Origin: Alisma plantago-aquatica
Lineage: Eukaryota; Streptophyta; Magnoliopsida; Alismatales; Alismataceae
Assembly: GCA_963693085.1 (NCBI GenBank)
Contig: OY856412.1
Coordinates: 341,447,457 to 341,511,456, forward strand
DNA: 64,000 bases
Direction of reading: 5' to 3'
Shown: positions 24,305 to 37,915 of the stretch, piece after piece
Layout of the letters: every line of letters begins with the position of its first letter
How positions within the stretch are numbered: the first letter of the stretch is position 1
Program-made: the position numbers and the translations under genes
The notes under the pieces: generated by a model
Seen by the model: the letters and a program-made list of their open reading frames with translations, nothing else
Database searches by the model: none
What the model was told of the DNA's origin: nothing

Positions 24305-26637
24305 ACTGCGAGTCAATCACCGGTGATCTTCAAACATGTCCCACATGTTACTATGCACTAGTGCTAACATAGTGAGTTATGGCAACACTTTGCCAAAGTC
24401 GGTATTAACTGCATGTCTCTCATCTATTCAATGTACGTCACATGTATGAGATGGAGTTTCCGTAATATGAGATCTAGTATTCGTTTGCTAACCTTTAGCC
24501 ACATTGCATGACCAAGTACTTTGTCATCAAAGATCGAAATATCTATAAGTTCATCTCATTAATTTCCATATCCATATAGTATCCAATGTTTTTCTCTAAC
24601 ACATGGATACTCAACATTTCCTTTTAAAACGGCTTTATTGGAATTTTTCCATTAACAAACATTCACTTTTATATATATCTCATATATAATTTGCGATTAA
24701 TTTTCTGTACTTTTCGGAAGTTCGCATCAATGTAACTCTTTACAGTGAACCATTCCTTATTCCATAGAACTAGTACTTCTCAAGTACTTATCAAGTTCTT
24801 ATGGTATTCCAGTAAACCTTACTGGAACTAGACATACATCCACTCGTCATGTCCCACATACGAGTTATCATGATGAGGATATCATATTGACATGTCCTAC
24901 ATACAAGATGATGAATGCATTTTATTCTTGCTATGTCCATACATGCAAGATAATGGGATCATTACACACATGATAGATCCATATCTATTCTTAGTGTTCT
25001 CATTCTTCATAAGAATTGGACACTTGGCCTTGGGATATTAACTCCATGTATCATGGACAAGTTTTCTCCCACTGAATTTGTGCACACTGAGCCCTTCAGT
25101 ATAGATTGCCAATGTATGATTTCTCTTTTTAGGTCAAGAGGTTTTCGAGAAATATCTCTATATATCTCTATTCCTATTACATAGGAAACGTCTCTATCTT
25201 CCCTAAAGATAGTTTCCACAAAGTATTTCCATTCTAGAACATTTCATTCCTCATCAACATGTGGAATACAAATACACTCCCACTAAATCACAGATCCATT
25301 CTTTATCTTTGTCATATCAGTCAAACCCTTTCACTATATTATCAAAATAAAGATCCATGTTCTAAGTTGCTTGTACTCAATCAATCACATTGATTAGTCC
25401 ATTATAACTTATAGACTTCATTTGCATTAATGGATTCATAAACCTTATAGGTTGTTTCATGTACACAACCTTGTTTTATTCCTTATAGGAATGTGGTTTT
25501 AGTATCTGTATGCCAAATGTCTTAGTCATTAAGTTGCAATCAACAAGCATCATCCTTCTCAAAATTTTATCCATGTGTCTTCATGCTTAAGACTTATTTG
25601 CACTCATGGATTTTATCCCAATGGGTACTACCATCAAGGTCATAACTTATGGTTCACAAGGAAGCCATTTAGGATGTAATGGTCATAAACCATAACTCAA
25701 AATCATGTTCCTCATATTCATCTAGATAGTTGACTCATCACATGATCAAATCGTCACATAGACAATCGTGGTGTATCAGTCAAGGATATAAGAACTCACA
25801 ATCCTTTGTGATTCTTAATGTCCTTTATCAATGTGGGGTATTCTTTAGGAAGAATTTAGATATTTGATAATCATCCTCTAACTCCTTACGACATGACTTC
25901 TTGTTGATTTAGACATCACCATGCCTTAATCATGAGCTCACTATGATTCACTATCATAATCACTCACAAGGTTCTCAAACATTTGGTCTAAGTATTTCAT
26001 TCCTTGATCTCATCAAGAATTAACACTTTACTAAATTCGTACTTCATCTATGATATTGTTGAACACTTCAAGATATTCATATTGGTATTTCTCTAAAAAC
26101 TGTTCGAAGTGCTAGCATTAACTCTAATAGGTATGTAAATACATCATATGTATTATACCTAATAGGATAATCAATCTCCCACTACTACTAGTGAAGACTG
26201 ATTAATCATGTCTAAGAGATTCATGTCTCTTACTAGTTCTCTAACCAAAACAGTCTAGATTTATCCATCATATGGAAACTAGAAATGATTTCTCATAATT
26301 TATGCTAATTTGATTGTTTGAGTTATCAATAACTTTTAGGTATCATTTTATCTTATGCATACCAAGTACCACAAGATAAACAAGGCATTGCCATAAGGAA
26401 ACATCAACTTTATTAATTTCCATTATTGTCATACAATATGCAAAAATAAGGTGTTTCTATCCATTGGCAAATATGAAATAGCAGTTCATAACTCTATTAC
26501 ATGCCTTTAAGGCTGAAAATAAACTAAATTACTCCAATCTATGGCGGCAACATTTGTCCCATTTATTGGGTTCTTTACACTTTATATCTTGGTATCATAT
26601 ACCTCAAAAAGTGTTACAAGTTTATTTCATGACACCT
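24305..26637 (-). pseudogene. Copia pol remnant, copy 1
   Basis: Pol normally encodes integrase, reverse transcriptase and RNase H in about 3.3 kb or more; here about 2.3 kb remains with stops in all frames. Recognisable pieces on the minus strand, in order, are an integrase-like QGMKYLDQMFENLV (near 26,010), an RT-like VPIGIKSMSANKS (near 25,620), YMKQPIRF (near 25,460), and VIGIEIYRDISRKPL (about 25,170). The zinc-binding HHCC region and the RT YVDD motif were not found. Copies 2 and 3 show the same compression, so the loss predates the array. Confidence 0.65.
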
Positions 26638-27519
26638 TCAGGTGGAGACGTCTGTCGCCTCCTTCTTCTTTAGTTCTTCCAGATAGAGTGGACATTTCCT
26701 TTTCCCATGTACTGGCTTTTGACAATGGCGGCAATTTCCTCTCTTGGTCACGCCTCCCTTGGCCTTGAGAGTTGAAGATGACTTGGGTTGCTGGCTAGCA
26801 TCAGAACCTTTCTTACACTTGCCTTTGCCCTTGCACTTGGACTTGCCTTTCTTGTTGCTTATCATCATCATAGACTTAGGCTTGTCCTTCTTCATCTGTG
26901 TCTGAACTGTCCTCAACATGCCTAACAACTCTGTCAACGGCTTGTTAAAGTTGTTCATGTTGTAGTTCATCACAAACTGACTGTAGGATTCTTGCAATGA
27001 TTGCAGTATCATGTCAGTAGCAAACTCTGGGCTCAGGGGAAATCCCAGTCTCTTCAGGTTCTCCACATAACCAATCATCTTGAGTGTGTGAGGACCAATT
27101 GGATCTCCTTCTATCACGACACACTTGAATAGTGCCCTAGAGACATCATATCTCTCTTGTCGTGCTTGATCTTCATACATGTTCTTGAGATGTTGAATCA
27201 TTTCAATGACACCCATGTTCTCATGTTGTCTCTACAACTCATAGTTCATGGAGCACAACACCAAGCACTTTGCAACAATGTCATCTTCAGAATGCTTCTT
27301 GTAAGCATCCCTTTCTTCCTTTACTTCTGTAGGAGCAGGTTCCTCTGGAATTGGACTATCTAAGACATAGAGCTTTCGCTCTTGAGTGAGAACAATTCTC
27401 AATGTCCTAAACCAGTCGTGGAAGTTAGTCCCATTCAGCTTGTCCTTTTCAAAGACCGATCGCAATGAAAAGTAATTGTTGTTTGTTGTCATTTGCACTA
27501 CAAAAGGAAATATATGCAA
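26638..27519 (-). pseudogene. Copia gag, copy 1, one in-frame stop
   Basis: This is the capsid/nucleocapsid protein of the element. The frame starts at 27,519 or 27,489 with a FSLRSVFEKDKLNGTNFHDW segment typical of copia gag (UBN2/gag-polypeptide family), followed by a helical domain with MILQSLQESYSQFVMNYN, a Lys-rich stretch, and a zinc knuckle CRHCQKPVHGKRKC (C-x2-C-x4-H-x4-C) near 26,700. A single TAG after SMNYEL (near 27,232) breaks an otherwise open frame of about 290 codons; copy 2 has CAG there. This is the most complete of the three gag copies. No intact protease follows. Confidence 0.85.
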
Positions 27520-28862
27520 TTTAGTCCAAAACTCAATTTTGACTTATTTGATTGATTTGAAAGGTTGACGATATAATTAGGACTTTAATTAATTATCGCT
27601 CCCACTATTTTTGTTCAAATTGATAGCCCTCACCATCAATTCGGAAGATTGCATCATACAACCTTCTAGTGGGTCAAGATCCTAAAATCCTCTGAGTCAT
27701 GGACCATCTAGGGCTGTCACCCACAAATTAGATCTTCCAGGTAGGCAACTTTTGCCAATTGCATCATATGCAACTCCTTGCCATGATCACGTCCATGCCT
27801 CAAGGTGCTAGATCCTATCTAGGTCACCTTGGTAAGTCCAACCCAAAGCCAACATAATGAATATGCACAGTACTAGGGCAGACCCACATATCCATCCTGC
27901 ACGCTTGCACGAGTTAGACGGTGCACCACGCTAGGGCATGCCCACACTTGGCCGATCAAGCTTTTCACATGTGTCGCATTTGGCAGGCATCTAAAACTTT
28001 AATATTTAATGAGGGATTTGGTTTTTATATATACATATACATATCCAATCACCACAATACATAGTATGTATCATATACATGCTATATCCCATAGTAAACA
28101 TGCGAAATGATAAAAGCAATGATTATGGTCGTCCTAATGTAATTCCTCGAGCCAAGAGGAATCACGGTCATCTAGGTCCACATCACATGCAACATGTACA
28201 AGATGAACTCTATGCTTTGTCGTTCTGGGTTTGATCAACTCATCTCCATGATTGATCGACTCACCATCAGGCCGGTCGGTTGGGTGCCACCAGTCATTTG
28301 GTTGGCTCCTACAACTGATTGGTTCGCCTGGTCATTGTGCATCTCCTCATGGACACCACTCGCTCATCTCACTCCTCAAACTGGTCGTCTGGAATGCTAA
28401 CCGATTGGTTCACGCCAATCATCTCAGTCGTCGTCAGGATGTCTGCCATTCTTTGACATAATAGGAAATAAATGATCTATCCTATTTTACATTTTATATG
28501 AGAAACTCTAAGTTACATTGGGGGGGGAGCAAAGGTAGGAAAGAAATCTTGAGTTATGTTGAGTTACATGAAGAAAAAGAAGTAGGGAATCAGTGCATAG
28601 ACCGAGATGCAAGCAACCACATTCAACCAAGAAGACATATAGAGGGGTTTATTGACCATAACCATGATATACATCCACAACAAAACTCATTTAAGGGCGA
28701 GCGTATCGAGTGCATTCATATTACATATCATATATGTATATTGGGATTTGTGGATTTAGCATTAGACATGCAAAAAGGCAATTTTATTTGCATCGTATGC
28801 AATAAATAAAGGCAACAAACCAAAATCAATCATATCGATAATCCTAAAGTATAGAGTAGTTA

Positions 28863-28880
28863 ACCTGGCTCTGATACCAC
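28863..28880 (-). promoter_or_regulatory. Copia primer-binding site, copy 1 (initiator Met tRNA)
   Basis: The minus strand reads GTGGTATCAGAGCCAGGT directly next to LTR2, matching the TGGTATCAGAGC primer site complementary to tRNA-iMet. It fixes the strand of the element and the LTR boundary. The 1.34 kb between it and gag (27,520-28,862) is an untranslated leader with a further cluster of CGATCGGTT-like motifs (28,250-28,420). Confidence 0.9.
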
Positions 28881-31114
28881 TGTTGGGTTTTAAGGGAGAC
28901 ATAGATGGCAGCGGAAAAAAATGCTTCTCCCAAATCCAGAATAAAGGAATCACGTCAACGTCTATACAATAGAAAGGATGGTTTGTAGAGGCATGCCTTG
29001 TCCCGAGGCTTGCTCAGTGACATTACCTCCCGGCTTGCACGGTCTTCATCTCCTATCTTTGACGGTGTCTGTGCAGCTCCTAGTCTCACCAGGACTATCA
29101 GGATTGACAGCTGTCCTCTGAGCGGCAGAAGTCTCCTATCTCTGAAGTAGTCCACATGGACCACCTGGAACTCTGATATCCTTGTCCCACAAGGAATCAG
29201 AAGGAGTCGCACCCTGTTGTTAGCGTACTAGTCACTGACACACTCTCCTACCAATATTCGCTTTTCTGTAGTTATCTTTCCCTTGTTGTGCATCCCTTAT
29301 CGGGTAGCACTTGCTCAGACTCTCCTGGTTACCACAACCAGAGAGAACGACAACTTTGCAGAGCAACTGGTGTTTTGAGTTGTTGTTGTTCCGGAGAAGC
29401 TCCCAATACCCCTATATATATAGAAAGATCATGGGACAAGGTTCTCTACCCCAGGAAATGCAAGATTAAAGTAGGAGTAGAAGGCTTCGAGATTTTTCCA
29501 CAAAACAACCAACTGTGTCAGCTGAACTGATCGTTTCAAGCATGAACTGATTGTTTCAAGCATGAACCGATCGGTTGGGGACCTAAGCCAGTTTAGACCT
29601 AAACCGATCGGTTGGGACACCTGAGCTGATCGGTTCAAGCATGAGCCGATCGGTTCATGGTCCTAGTTCAACTTGAATTGACATTCATGTTTGTTTCCAA
29701 CTAATCAAATATTAGTCCTTGTCCAAATCAAATTGTACAAGTTAAACAAATATGTCTTTGCAGAAAAAGTCTTTTGACTTTCAAACAATCTTGGTTGGTC
29801 ACACGAATCGATCGGTTCAACAATTGAGCCAATCCTTTCATTGAGACATGTGTCAATTGACTTACCACTTGAGCCAATCAGTTCATCAACTTGATTCGAT
29901 CGATTCAACCCTGCGAGCCGATCTGTTGGGACTGTAGAGTGTGAAAATCAGTCAATTGTAGTTTTAATCAATCAGATAGTCTAATCAATTGGTCCAACAC
30001 CTTAAACACTATGATATTGAGCTATCAATGGATTGAGTGTTTAATTAAACTACTAAACTATTTTAGTAATCAATCTAAACATCGTTTGTGGATAAACTAC
30101 TCTTCCAGGTTAAATCCTATGTGTGTGACCCTATAGGTCCATTTCACATTGGTAGTGAAAGTCTACAACACTTTTGACTTCATAAGCAATGAGTGGTGCC
30201 TAGTCACACATCAGTGCTACCCAAGTGAAAAGGAAAGTTGGAGAACAACTTTCAATCCTACAATCTATGAATGGTGTTACAATGAATGTATAATTCCTTT
30301 GTCACTGATATCCCGAATGAACTCAAGGCATGGAACAATCATCCTTTCAATTTTCATTCACTTTCTTGATCTTAGAGTAGATGGGAGGAGGTATGTATGA
30401 CATCAATATCACATACTAATTCACATATGCATGCACGCCTATCTCAATCCTACTCATCAACTGGACATGGATATCAAACTACCTCGGGAGATACAAATCC
30501 CATATCTATCACTCACCCCTCAAAAGCCCCATGTGTTAAAGTCACCCAATCATCACCTTTATAACAATCCATGTTTAAGGGCTGTGTTTGATGATGTCAA
30601 AGTGTACCCAAGGACATGTGTTGAGTGTAGTGATTTCAGGTCAAAGCATCACACTCATCACCATCACTGTGAGAACTGACTGTGACTACCATGTCATGGT
30701 TCTATGTGTCAAACTTACGGTGGGTCTGTCTGATACACTTGTTCTCTAACAAGTATGTATGTGTTTGGTTTGATATCTCCATATCATGACTAATGATATT
30801 CTGTCATCAACCAACACCACAATCTAGTCTTGTGTGTCATTGTTGTCTGTCTACCTTCCACAATGACATCCGACTTGGGACATAATAAGAATGTACAAAC
30901 TCTTAGCATCCGTATGATCTCATCATTCAGGTCCTGAACCTGAAAGCATACGTCATTGAGTACTGTCATTCTCTAGACATTCAATTTGTTGTATCATTAT
31001 CTCATATGATTGAACCAGAAAGAATTGGAAGCTTGCCTTTGATGCTTATCAAATCAATCTTAATGTATCCCACCAATCATCCCATGATTGGCTCTCAGGG
31101 AATACATACCAACA
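28881..31114 (-). repeat. Copia LTR2
   Basis: It has the same ends as LTR1 (TGTTGGGTTTTAAG ... CATACCAACA on +), followed by GACTCCCACTTGC. It serves as 5' LTR of internal 1 and 3' LTR of internal 2. AACCGATCGGTT-like motifs cluster at about 29,520-29,930. Confidence 0.9.
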
Positions 31115-31127
31115 GACTCCCACTTGC

Positions 31128-33499
31128 ACTGCCAGCCAATCACCCTTGAATCATATTCATAGTGATCTTCAAACATGTCCCACATGTTACTATGCTCTAG
31201 TGCTAACATAGTGAGTTATGGAAACACTTTGCCAAAGTCAGTATTAACTGCATGTCTCTCATCTCTTCGTTGTACGTCACACGTATGAGATGGAGTTGTC
31301 ATAATATGTAATCTAGTATTCCTTTTCTAACCTTTAGCCACATTGCATGACCAAGTACTTTTTCATCAAAGATCGGAACATCTATAAGTTCATCTCATGA
31401 ACTTCTAGATCCATTTAGTATCCACTATTGTTCTCTAATACATGGATACTTGGCATTTATTTTTAAAACGGCTTTATTGGAATGTTTCCATTAACAAACA
31501 CTCACTTTTATATATATATATATATATATCTCATATATATTTTGCGATTAATTTTCTATCCTTTTCGAAAGTTCGCATCAATGTAACTCTTTATAGTGAA
31601 CCCTTCCTTATTTCCATAGAACTAGTACTTCTCAAGTACTTATCAAGTTCTTATGGTATTCCAGTAACCCTTACTGGAACAAGACACACATCCACTCGTC
31701 ATGTCCCACATACGAGTTATCAGGATGAGCATATCATATTGTCATGTCCTACATACAAGATGATGAATGCATTTTATTCTTGCTATGTCCATACATGCAA
31801 AATAATGGGATGATTACACACATGATAGATCCATATCTATTCTTAGTATTCTCATTCTTCATAAGAATTGGACAATTAGCCTTGGGATACTAACTCCATG
31901 TATCATGGACAAGTTTTCTCCCACTGAATCTGTGCACACTAAACCCTTCAGTATAGATTTCCAATGTATGCTTTCTCTTTTCAAGTCAAGAGGTTTTCGA
32001 GAACTATCTCTATATATCTCTATTCGTATTACATAGGAAACGTCTCTATCTTCCCTAAAGATAATTTCCAGAAAGAATTTCCATTCTAGAACATTTCATT
32101 CCTCATCAACATGTGGAATAAAAATATGCTCCCACTAAATCACAGATCCCTTCTTTTTCTTTCTCATATCAGTCAAACTGTTTGACTAAATTATCAAAAT
32201 AAAGATCCCAGTTCTGAGTTTCTTGTACTCAATCAATCACATTGATTAGTCCATTGTAGCTTATGGACTTCATTTGCATTAATGGATTCATAAACCTTAT
32301 AGGTTGTGTCATGTACACATCCTTGTTTTATTCCTCATAGGAATGTTGTTTTAGTATCCGTATGCAAAAAGTCTTAGTCATTAAGTTGCAATCAACAAGC
32401 ATCATCCTTCTCAAAATGTTATCCATGTGTCTTAACGCTTAACACTTATTTGCACTCATGGATTTCATCCCAATGGGTGCTACCATCAAGGTCATACCTT
32501 ATGGTTCACATGGAAGTCAATTAGGATGTAATGGTCATAAACCATAGCTCAAAATCATGTTCCTCATATTCATCTAGATAGTTGACTCATCACATGATCA
32601 ACTCATCTCATAGATAATCAAGGTGTATCTGTCAAGGATATAAGAACTCACAACCCTTTGTGATTCTTAATGTCCTTTATCAGTGTGGGGTATTCTTTAA
32701 GAAGAATTTAGATATTTGATAATCATCCTCTAACTCCTTAGAGAATGACTCCTTGTTGATTTAGACATCACCATGCCTTTATCACGAGCTCACTATGATA
32801 CACTATTATAATCACTCATAAGGTTCTCAAACATTTGGTTTAAGTATTTCATTCCTTGATCTCATCAAGAATTAACACTTTACCAAATTCGTACTTCATC
32901 TATGATATTCTTGAACACTTCAAGATATTCATATTAGTATTTCTCTAAAAATTGTTTGAAGTACTAGCATTAACTCTAATAGGTATCTAAATACATCATA
33001 TGTATCATACCTAATAGGATAATCATTCTGCCACTACTACTAGTGAAGATTGATTAATCATGTCTAAGAGATGCATGTCTCTTACTGGTTCTCTAACCAA
33101 AAGAGTCTAGATTTATCCATCATACGGAAACTAGAAATTAATTTCTCATAATTTATGCTAATTTGATTGTTTGAGTTATCAATACCTTCTAGGTATCATT
33201 TTATCTAATGCATACCAAGTACTACAAGATAAACAAGGCATTTCCATAAGGAAACATCAACTTTATTAATTACCATTATTGTCATACAATATGCAAAAAT
33301 AAGGTGTTTCTATCCATTAGAAAATATGAAATAGCAGTTCATAACTCTATTACATGCCTTTAAGTCTGAAAATAAACTAAAGTACTCCTATCTATAGTGA
33401 CAACATTTGCCCCATTTATTGGGTGCTTTACACTTTATATCTTGGTATCATATACCTCAAAAAGTGTTACAAGTTTATTTCATGACACCTTCAGGTGGA
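31128..33499 (-). pseudogene. Copia pol remnant, copy 2
   Basis: Collinear with copy 1, with the same missing domains. The RT-like block lies near 31,990-32,060 and contains more stops than in copies 1 and 3. It carries a (TA)n run at 31,511-31,529 absent from the other copies, and about 20 bp next to the LTR that internal 1 has lost. Confidence 0.6.
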
Positions 33500-34345
33500 G
33501 ACGTCTGTCTCCTCCTTCTTCTTTAGTTCTTCCAGATAGAGTGGACAGTTCCTTTTCCAATGTCCTGACTTTTGACAATGGTGGCAATTACCTATCTTGG
33601 GCATGCCTCCCTTGGCTTTGAGAGTTGAAGACGACTTGGGCTGCTGGCTAGCATCAGAACCTTTCTAAGCCTTGCCTTTGCCCTAGCGCTTGGACTTGCC
33701 TTTTTTGTTGCTGATCATCATCACAGACTTAGGCTTGTCCTTCTTCATCTGTGCCTTGGCTGTCCTCAACATGCCTAACAACTCTGTCAACGGCTTGTCA
33801 CAGTTGTTCATGTTGTAGTTCATCACAAACTGACTGTAGGATTCTGGAAATGATTGCAGTATCACGTCAGTACCCAACTCTTGGATCAGTGGAAATCCCA
33901 GTCTCGTTAGGTTCTCCACATACCCAATCATCTTGAGCATGTGAGGACCAACTAGATCTCCTTCTATCATGACACACTTGAACAACACCCTGGAGACATC
34001 ATATCTCTCTTGTTGTGCTTGATCTTCATACATGTTCCTGAGATGCTGAATCATCTCAATGACACCCATGTTCTCATGTTGTCTCTGTAACTCATGGTTC
34101 ATGGAGCACAACATCAAGCACTTTTCATCAATGGCATCTTCACAATGCTTCTTGTAAGCATCCCTTTCTGCCTTTGTTGTCGTAGGAGAAGGTTCCTCTG
34201 GAATTGGAGTATCCAAGACATTGAGCTTTCGCTCTTGAGTGAGAACAATTCTCAATGTCCTAACTAGTGGTGGAAGTTAGTCCCATTCAGCTTGTCCTTT
34301 TCAAGGACCGATCACAACAAAAAGTGATTGTTGTTTGTTGTCATT
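33500..34345 (-). pseudogene. Copia gag, copy 2, frameshifted and with a stop
   Basis: An uninterrupted frame runs from 34,255 to 33,683 (190 codons) and reads through the site where copy 1 has a stop. The N-terminal part is separated by a small deletion/frameshift near 34,265, and a TAG follows KGKSKR at 33,683. Beyond that stop the zinc knuckle is better preserved than in copy 1: CHHCQKSGHWKRNC near 33,580. Confidence 0.8.
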
Positions 34346-35740
34346 TGCACTACAAAAGGAAATATATGCAATTTAGTCCAAAACTCAATTTTGACTTATT
34401 TGATTGATTTGAAAGGTTGACGATATAATTAGGACTTTAATTAATTATTGTTCCCACTATTTTTTTCAATTTGATAGCCCTCGCCATCAATTCCGAAGAT
34501 TGTAGCGTAAAACCTTCTAGTGGGTCAAGATCCTGAAATCCTGTGAGTCATGGACCAACTAGGGCTGTCACCCACAACTTAGATCTTCCAGGTAGGCAAC
34601 TTTTACCAATTTCATCATATGCAACTCTTCAATGATGTCATATGCAACTCCTTGACATGATCACCTCCATGCCTCAAGGTGATAGATCCTATCTAGGTCA
34701 CCTTGTTAAGTCTGACCCAAAGACAACATGATGAATATGCACCCTGCTAGGGCATACCCACATATCCATCCTTCACGCTTCCACGAGATAGACGGTGCAC
34801 CACACTAGGGCGTGCCCACACTTGGTCGATCAAGCTTTTCATGTGTGTCGCATTTGGCAGACATCTAAAACTTTAATATTTAATGAGGGATTTAGTTCTT
34901 ATAGATACATATACATATCCAATCACCACAATACATAGTACGTATCATACACATGCTATATTCCATAGAAAACATGTGAAATGATAAAAGCAATGATTAT
35001 GGCCATCCTAATGTAATTCCTCAAGCCAAGAGGAATCATGGTCATCTAGGTCCACATCACATGCGACATGTACAAGATGAACTCCGTGTTTTGCCATTCT
35101 GGGTTTGATCAACTCATCTCCATGATTGATCGGCTTGCCATCAGGCCGGTCGGTTGGGTGCCACCAACAGATCGGTTGGATTCTCCAACTGATCGGTTTG
35201 CTTGGTCATCATGCATCTCCTCATGGCCACCACCTACTCATCTTGCTCCTCGAACCGGTCATCTAGAACACCAACCGATCGGTCACGCCTTGAATTGACC
35301 GTCTTAGTCGTCGTTAGGATGTTTGCCATTATTTGACATAATAGGAAATAAAAGATCTATCCTATTATACATTTTATATGAGAAACCCCGAGTTACATTC
35401 GGGGGGAGCAAAGGTAGAAAAGAAATCTTGAGTTATCTCGAGTTACATCAAGAAAAAGAGGTAGGGAATCGGTGCACAGACTGAGATGCAAGCAACCACA
35501 TTCAACCAAGCACACATACAAAAGGGTTTATTGACCATAAACATGCTACACATCCACCACAAAACTCATTTAAGGGCGACGCATATCGAGTGCATTCATA
35601 ATACATATCATATATGTATATTGGGATTTGTGGATTTAGGATTGGACATGAAAAAGCCAATTTTATTCGCATCAAACGCAAAAAATAAAGGTGATAAAAC
35701 AAAATTGATCATATCAATAATCCTAAAGTATATAGCAGTT

Positions 35741-35759
35741 AACCTGGCTCTGATACCAC
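35741..35759 (-). promoter_or_regulatory. Copia primer-binding site, copy 2
   Basis: The minus strand reads GTGGTATCAGAGCCAGGTT next to LTR3, as in copy 1. The leader to gag (34,346-35,740) has CGATCGGTT-like motifs at 35,130-35,290. Confidence 0.9.
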
Positions 35760-37902
35760 TATTGGGTTTTAAGGGAGACAGAGATGGCAGCGGAAACAAA
35801 AATTTTCTTCTCCCAAACCCCAAATAAAGGAATCACATCAACGTCTATATAATAGGAAGGATGATTTGTAGAGGCATACCTTGTCCTGAGGCTTGCTCAG
35901 CGACGTTACCTCGCGGCTTGCGCGGTCTTCACCTCCTGTCTTGGACGATGTCTGTGTAGCTCCTAGTCTCACCGGGACTGTTGGGATTGATAGTTGTCCT
36001 CTATGCGGAAGAAGTCTCCCACCTCTGAAGTAGTCCACACAGACCACCTAGTACTCCGATCTCCTTGTCCCATAAGGAATCGGAAGGAGTCACATCCTCC
36101 TGTCGGCGTACTAGTCACCGACAAACTCTCCTGGTTACCACAACCAGAGAGAATGATAACTTTGTAGAGAAACTAGTAGTCTGAGTTGTTGTTGTTCTGG
36201 AGAAGCCCTCAATACCCCTATATATAGGAAGATCATGGGACATGGTTCTCTACCCCGAGCAATGTGGGATTAAAGCAATAGTAGAAGGGTTCGAGATTTT
36301 TCCACAAAACAACCAACTGCGCCAGCTGAACCGATCGTTTCAAGCATGAACCGATCGATTGGGGACCTGAGCCGATTGGTTCAGACCTGAACCGATCGGT
36401 TGGGACACCTGAGATGATCAGTTCAAGCATGAGCCGATCAGTTCGTGGTCCTAGTCCAACTCGGATTGACTTTCATGTTTGTTTCCAACTAATCAAATAT
36501 TAGTCCTTGTCCAAATCAAATTGTATAACTTTAACAAATATGTATTTTCAAAAAGAGTCTTCTGACCTTCAAACAACCTCGTTTGGTCACCCAAATTGAT
36601 CGGTTCAACAATTGAGCTGATCATTTCATTGACACATGAGCCGATCGACTTACCACTTGAGCCGATCGGTTCATCAACCTGAGTCGATCGGTTCAACCAT
36701 GTGAGCCGATCGGTTGGGACACTAGACTGTTCAAATCAGTCAATTGTTGTTTCAATCAATCTGATACTCTAATCAATTGGTCCAACACCTTGAACACTAT
36801 GATACTGAGCTATCAATGGATTGAGTGTTTAATTGAACTACTAAAATCTTTTAGTAATCAATCTAAATATCGTTTGTGGGTAAACTACTCTTCCAGGTTA
36901 AATCCTATGTGTGTGACCCTGCAAGTCCATTTCACATTGGCAGTGAAAGTTTATCACACTTATGACTTCACAAGCAATGAGCGGTGCCTAGTCACACATG
37001 AGTGCTACCCAAGTGAAAAGGAAAGTTGGAGAACAACTTTCAATCCTACAATGTGTGAATGGTGTTATTGTGAATGTATAATTCCTTTGTCACAGATATC
37101 CCGAATGAACTCAGGGCATGGAACAGTCGTCCTTTCAACGTTCATTCACTTTCTTGATCTCAGAGTACATTGGAGCAGATATGTATGACATCAATATCAC
37201 ATAGTGATTCACATATGCATGCACGCCTATCTCAATCCTACTCTTCAACTGGCCATGGATATCAAACTCCCTCGGGAGAGACAAATCCCATATCTATCAC
37301 TCACCCCTCAAAATCCCCATGTGTCAAAGTCACCCAATCATCACCTTTATAACAACCCATGTTTCAGGGCTGTGTTTGATGATGTCAAAGTGTACCCAAC
37401 AACATGTGTTGAGTGTAGTGATTTCAGGTCAAAGAATCACACTCACCACCATCACTGTAAGAACTGATTGTGACTACCATGTCATGGTTCCATGTGTCAA
37501 ACTTACGGTGGGTCTATCTGGTACACTTGTTCTCTAACAAGAATGTATGTGTTCGGTTTAATATCTCCATATCATGACTAATGAGATTCTATCATCAACC
37601 AACACCACAATCTAGTCTTATGTGTCATTGTTGTCTATCTACCTTCCACAATGACATCCGACTTGGGACATAATAAGAATGTACAAACTCTTAGCATCTG
37701 TATGATCTCATCATTCAGGTCCTGAACCTGAAAGCATATGTCATTGAGTATTGTCATTCTCTAGACATTCAATATGTTCTATCATTATCTCATATGATTG
37801 AATAAGAAAGAATTGGAAGCTTGCCTTTGATGCTTATCAAATCAATCTTAATGTATCCCACCAATCAACCCATGATTGGCTCTCAGGGAATACATACCAA
37901 CA
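35760..37902 (-). repeat. Copia LTR3, with a private ~85-bp deletion
   Basis: It starts TATTGGGTTTTAAG on + (G to A in the terminal TG) and ends CATACCAACA. Near 36,128 the sequence jumps from ACAAACTCTC to CTGGTTACC, losing about 85 bp that the other three LTRs retain; the break falls at a short CTCTC direct repeat. Palindromic AACCGATCGGTT-type motifs are densest here (36,310-36,720). Confidence 0.9.
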
Positions 37903-37915
37903 GACTCCCACATGC

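Noticed and set aside
24292..26637. Gag-only (TR-GAG type) non-autonomous element
   Set aside because: First impression, because pol is not open. Remnants such as VIGIEIYRD, YMKQPIRF and an integrase-like block show pol was present and decayed.
31442..31813. 123-codon + strand open frame
   Set aside because: Antisense to the decayed copia pol remnant of copy 2, not kept in copies 1 and 3.
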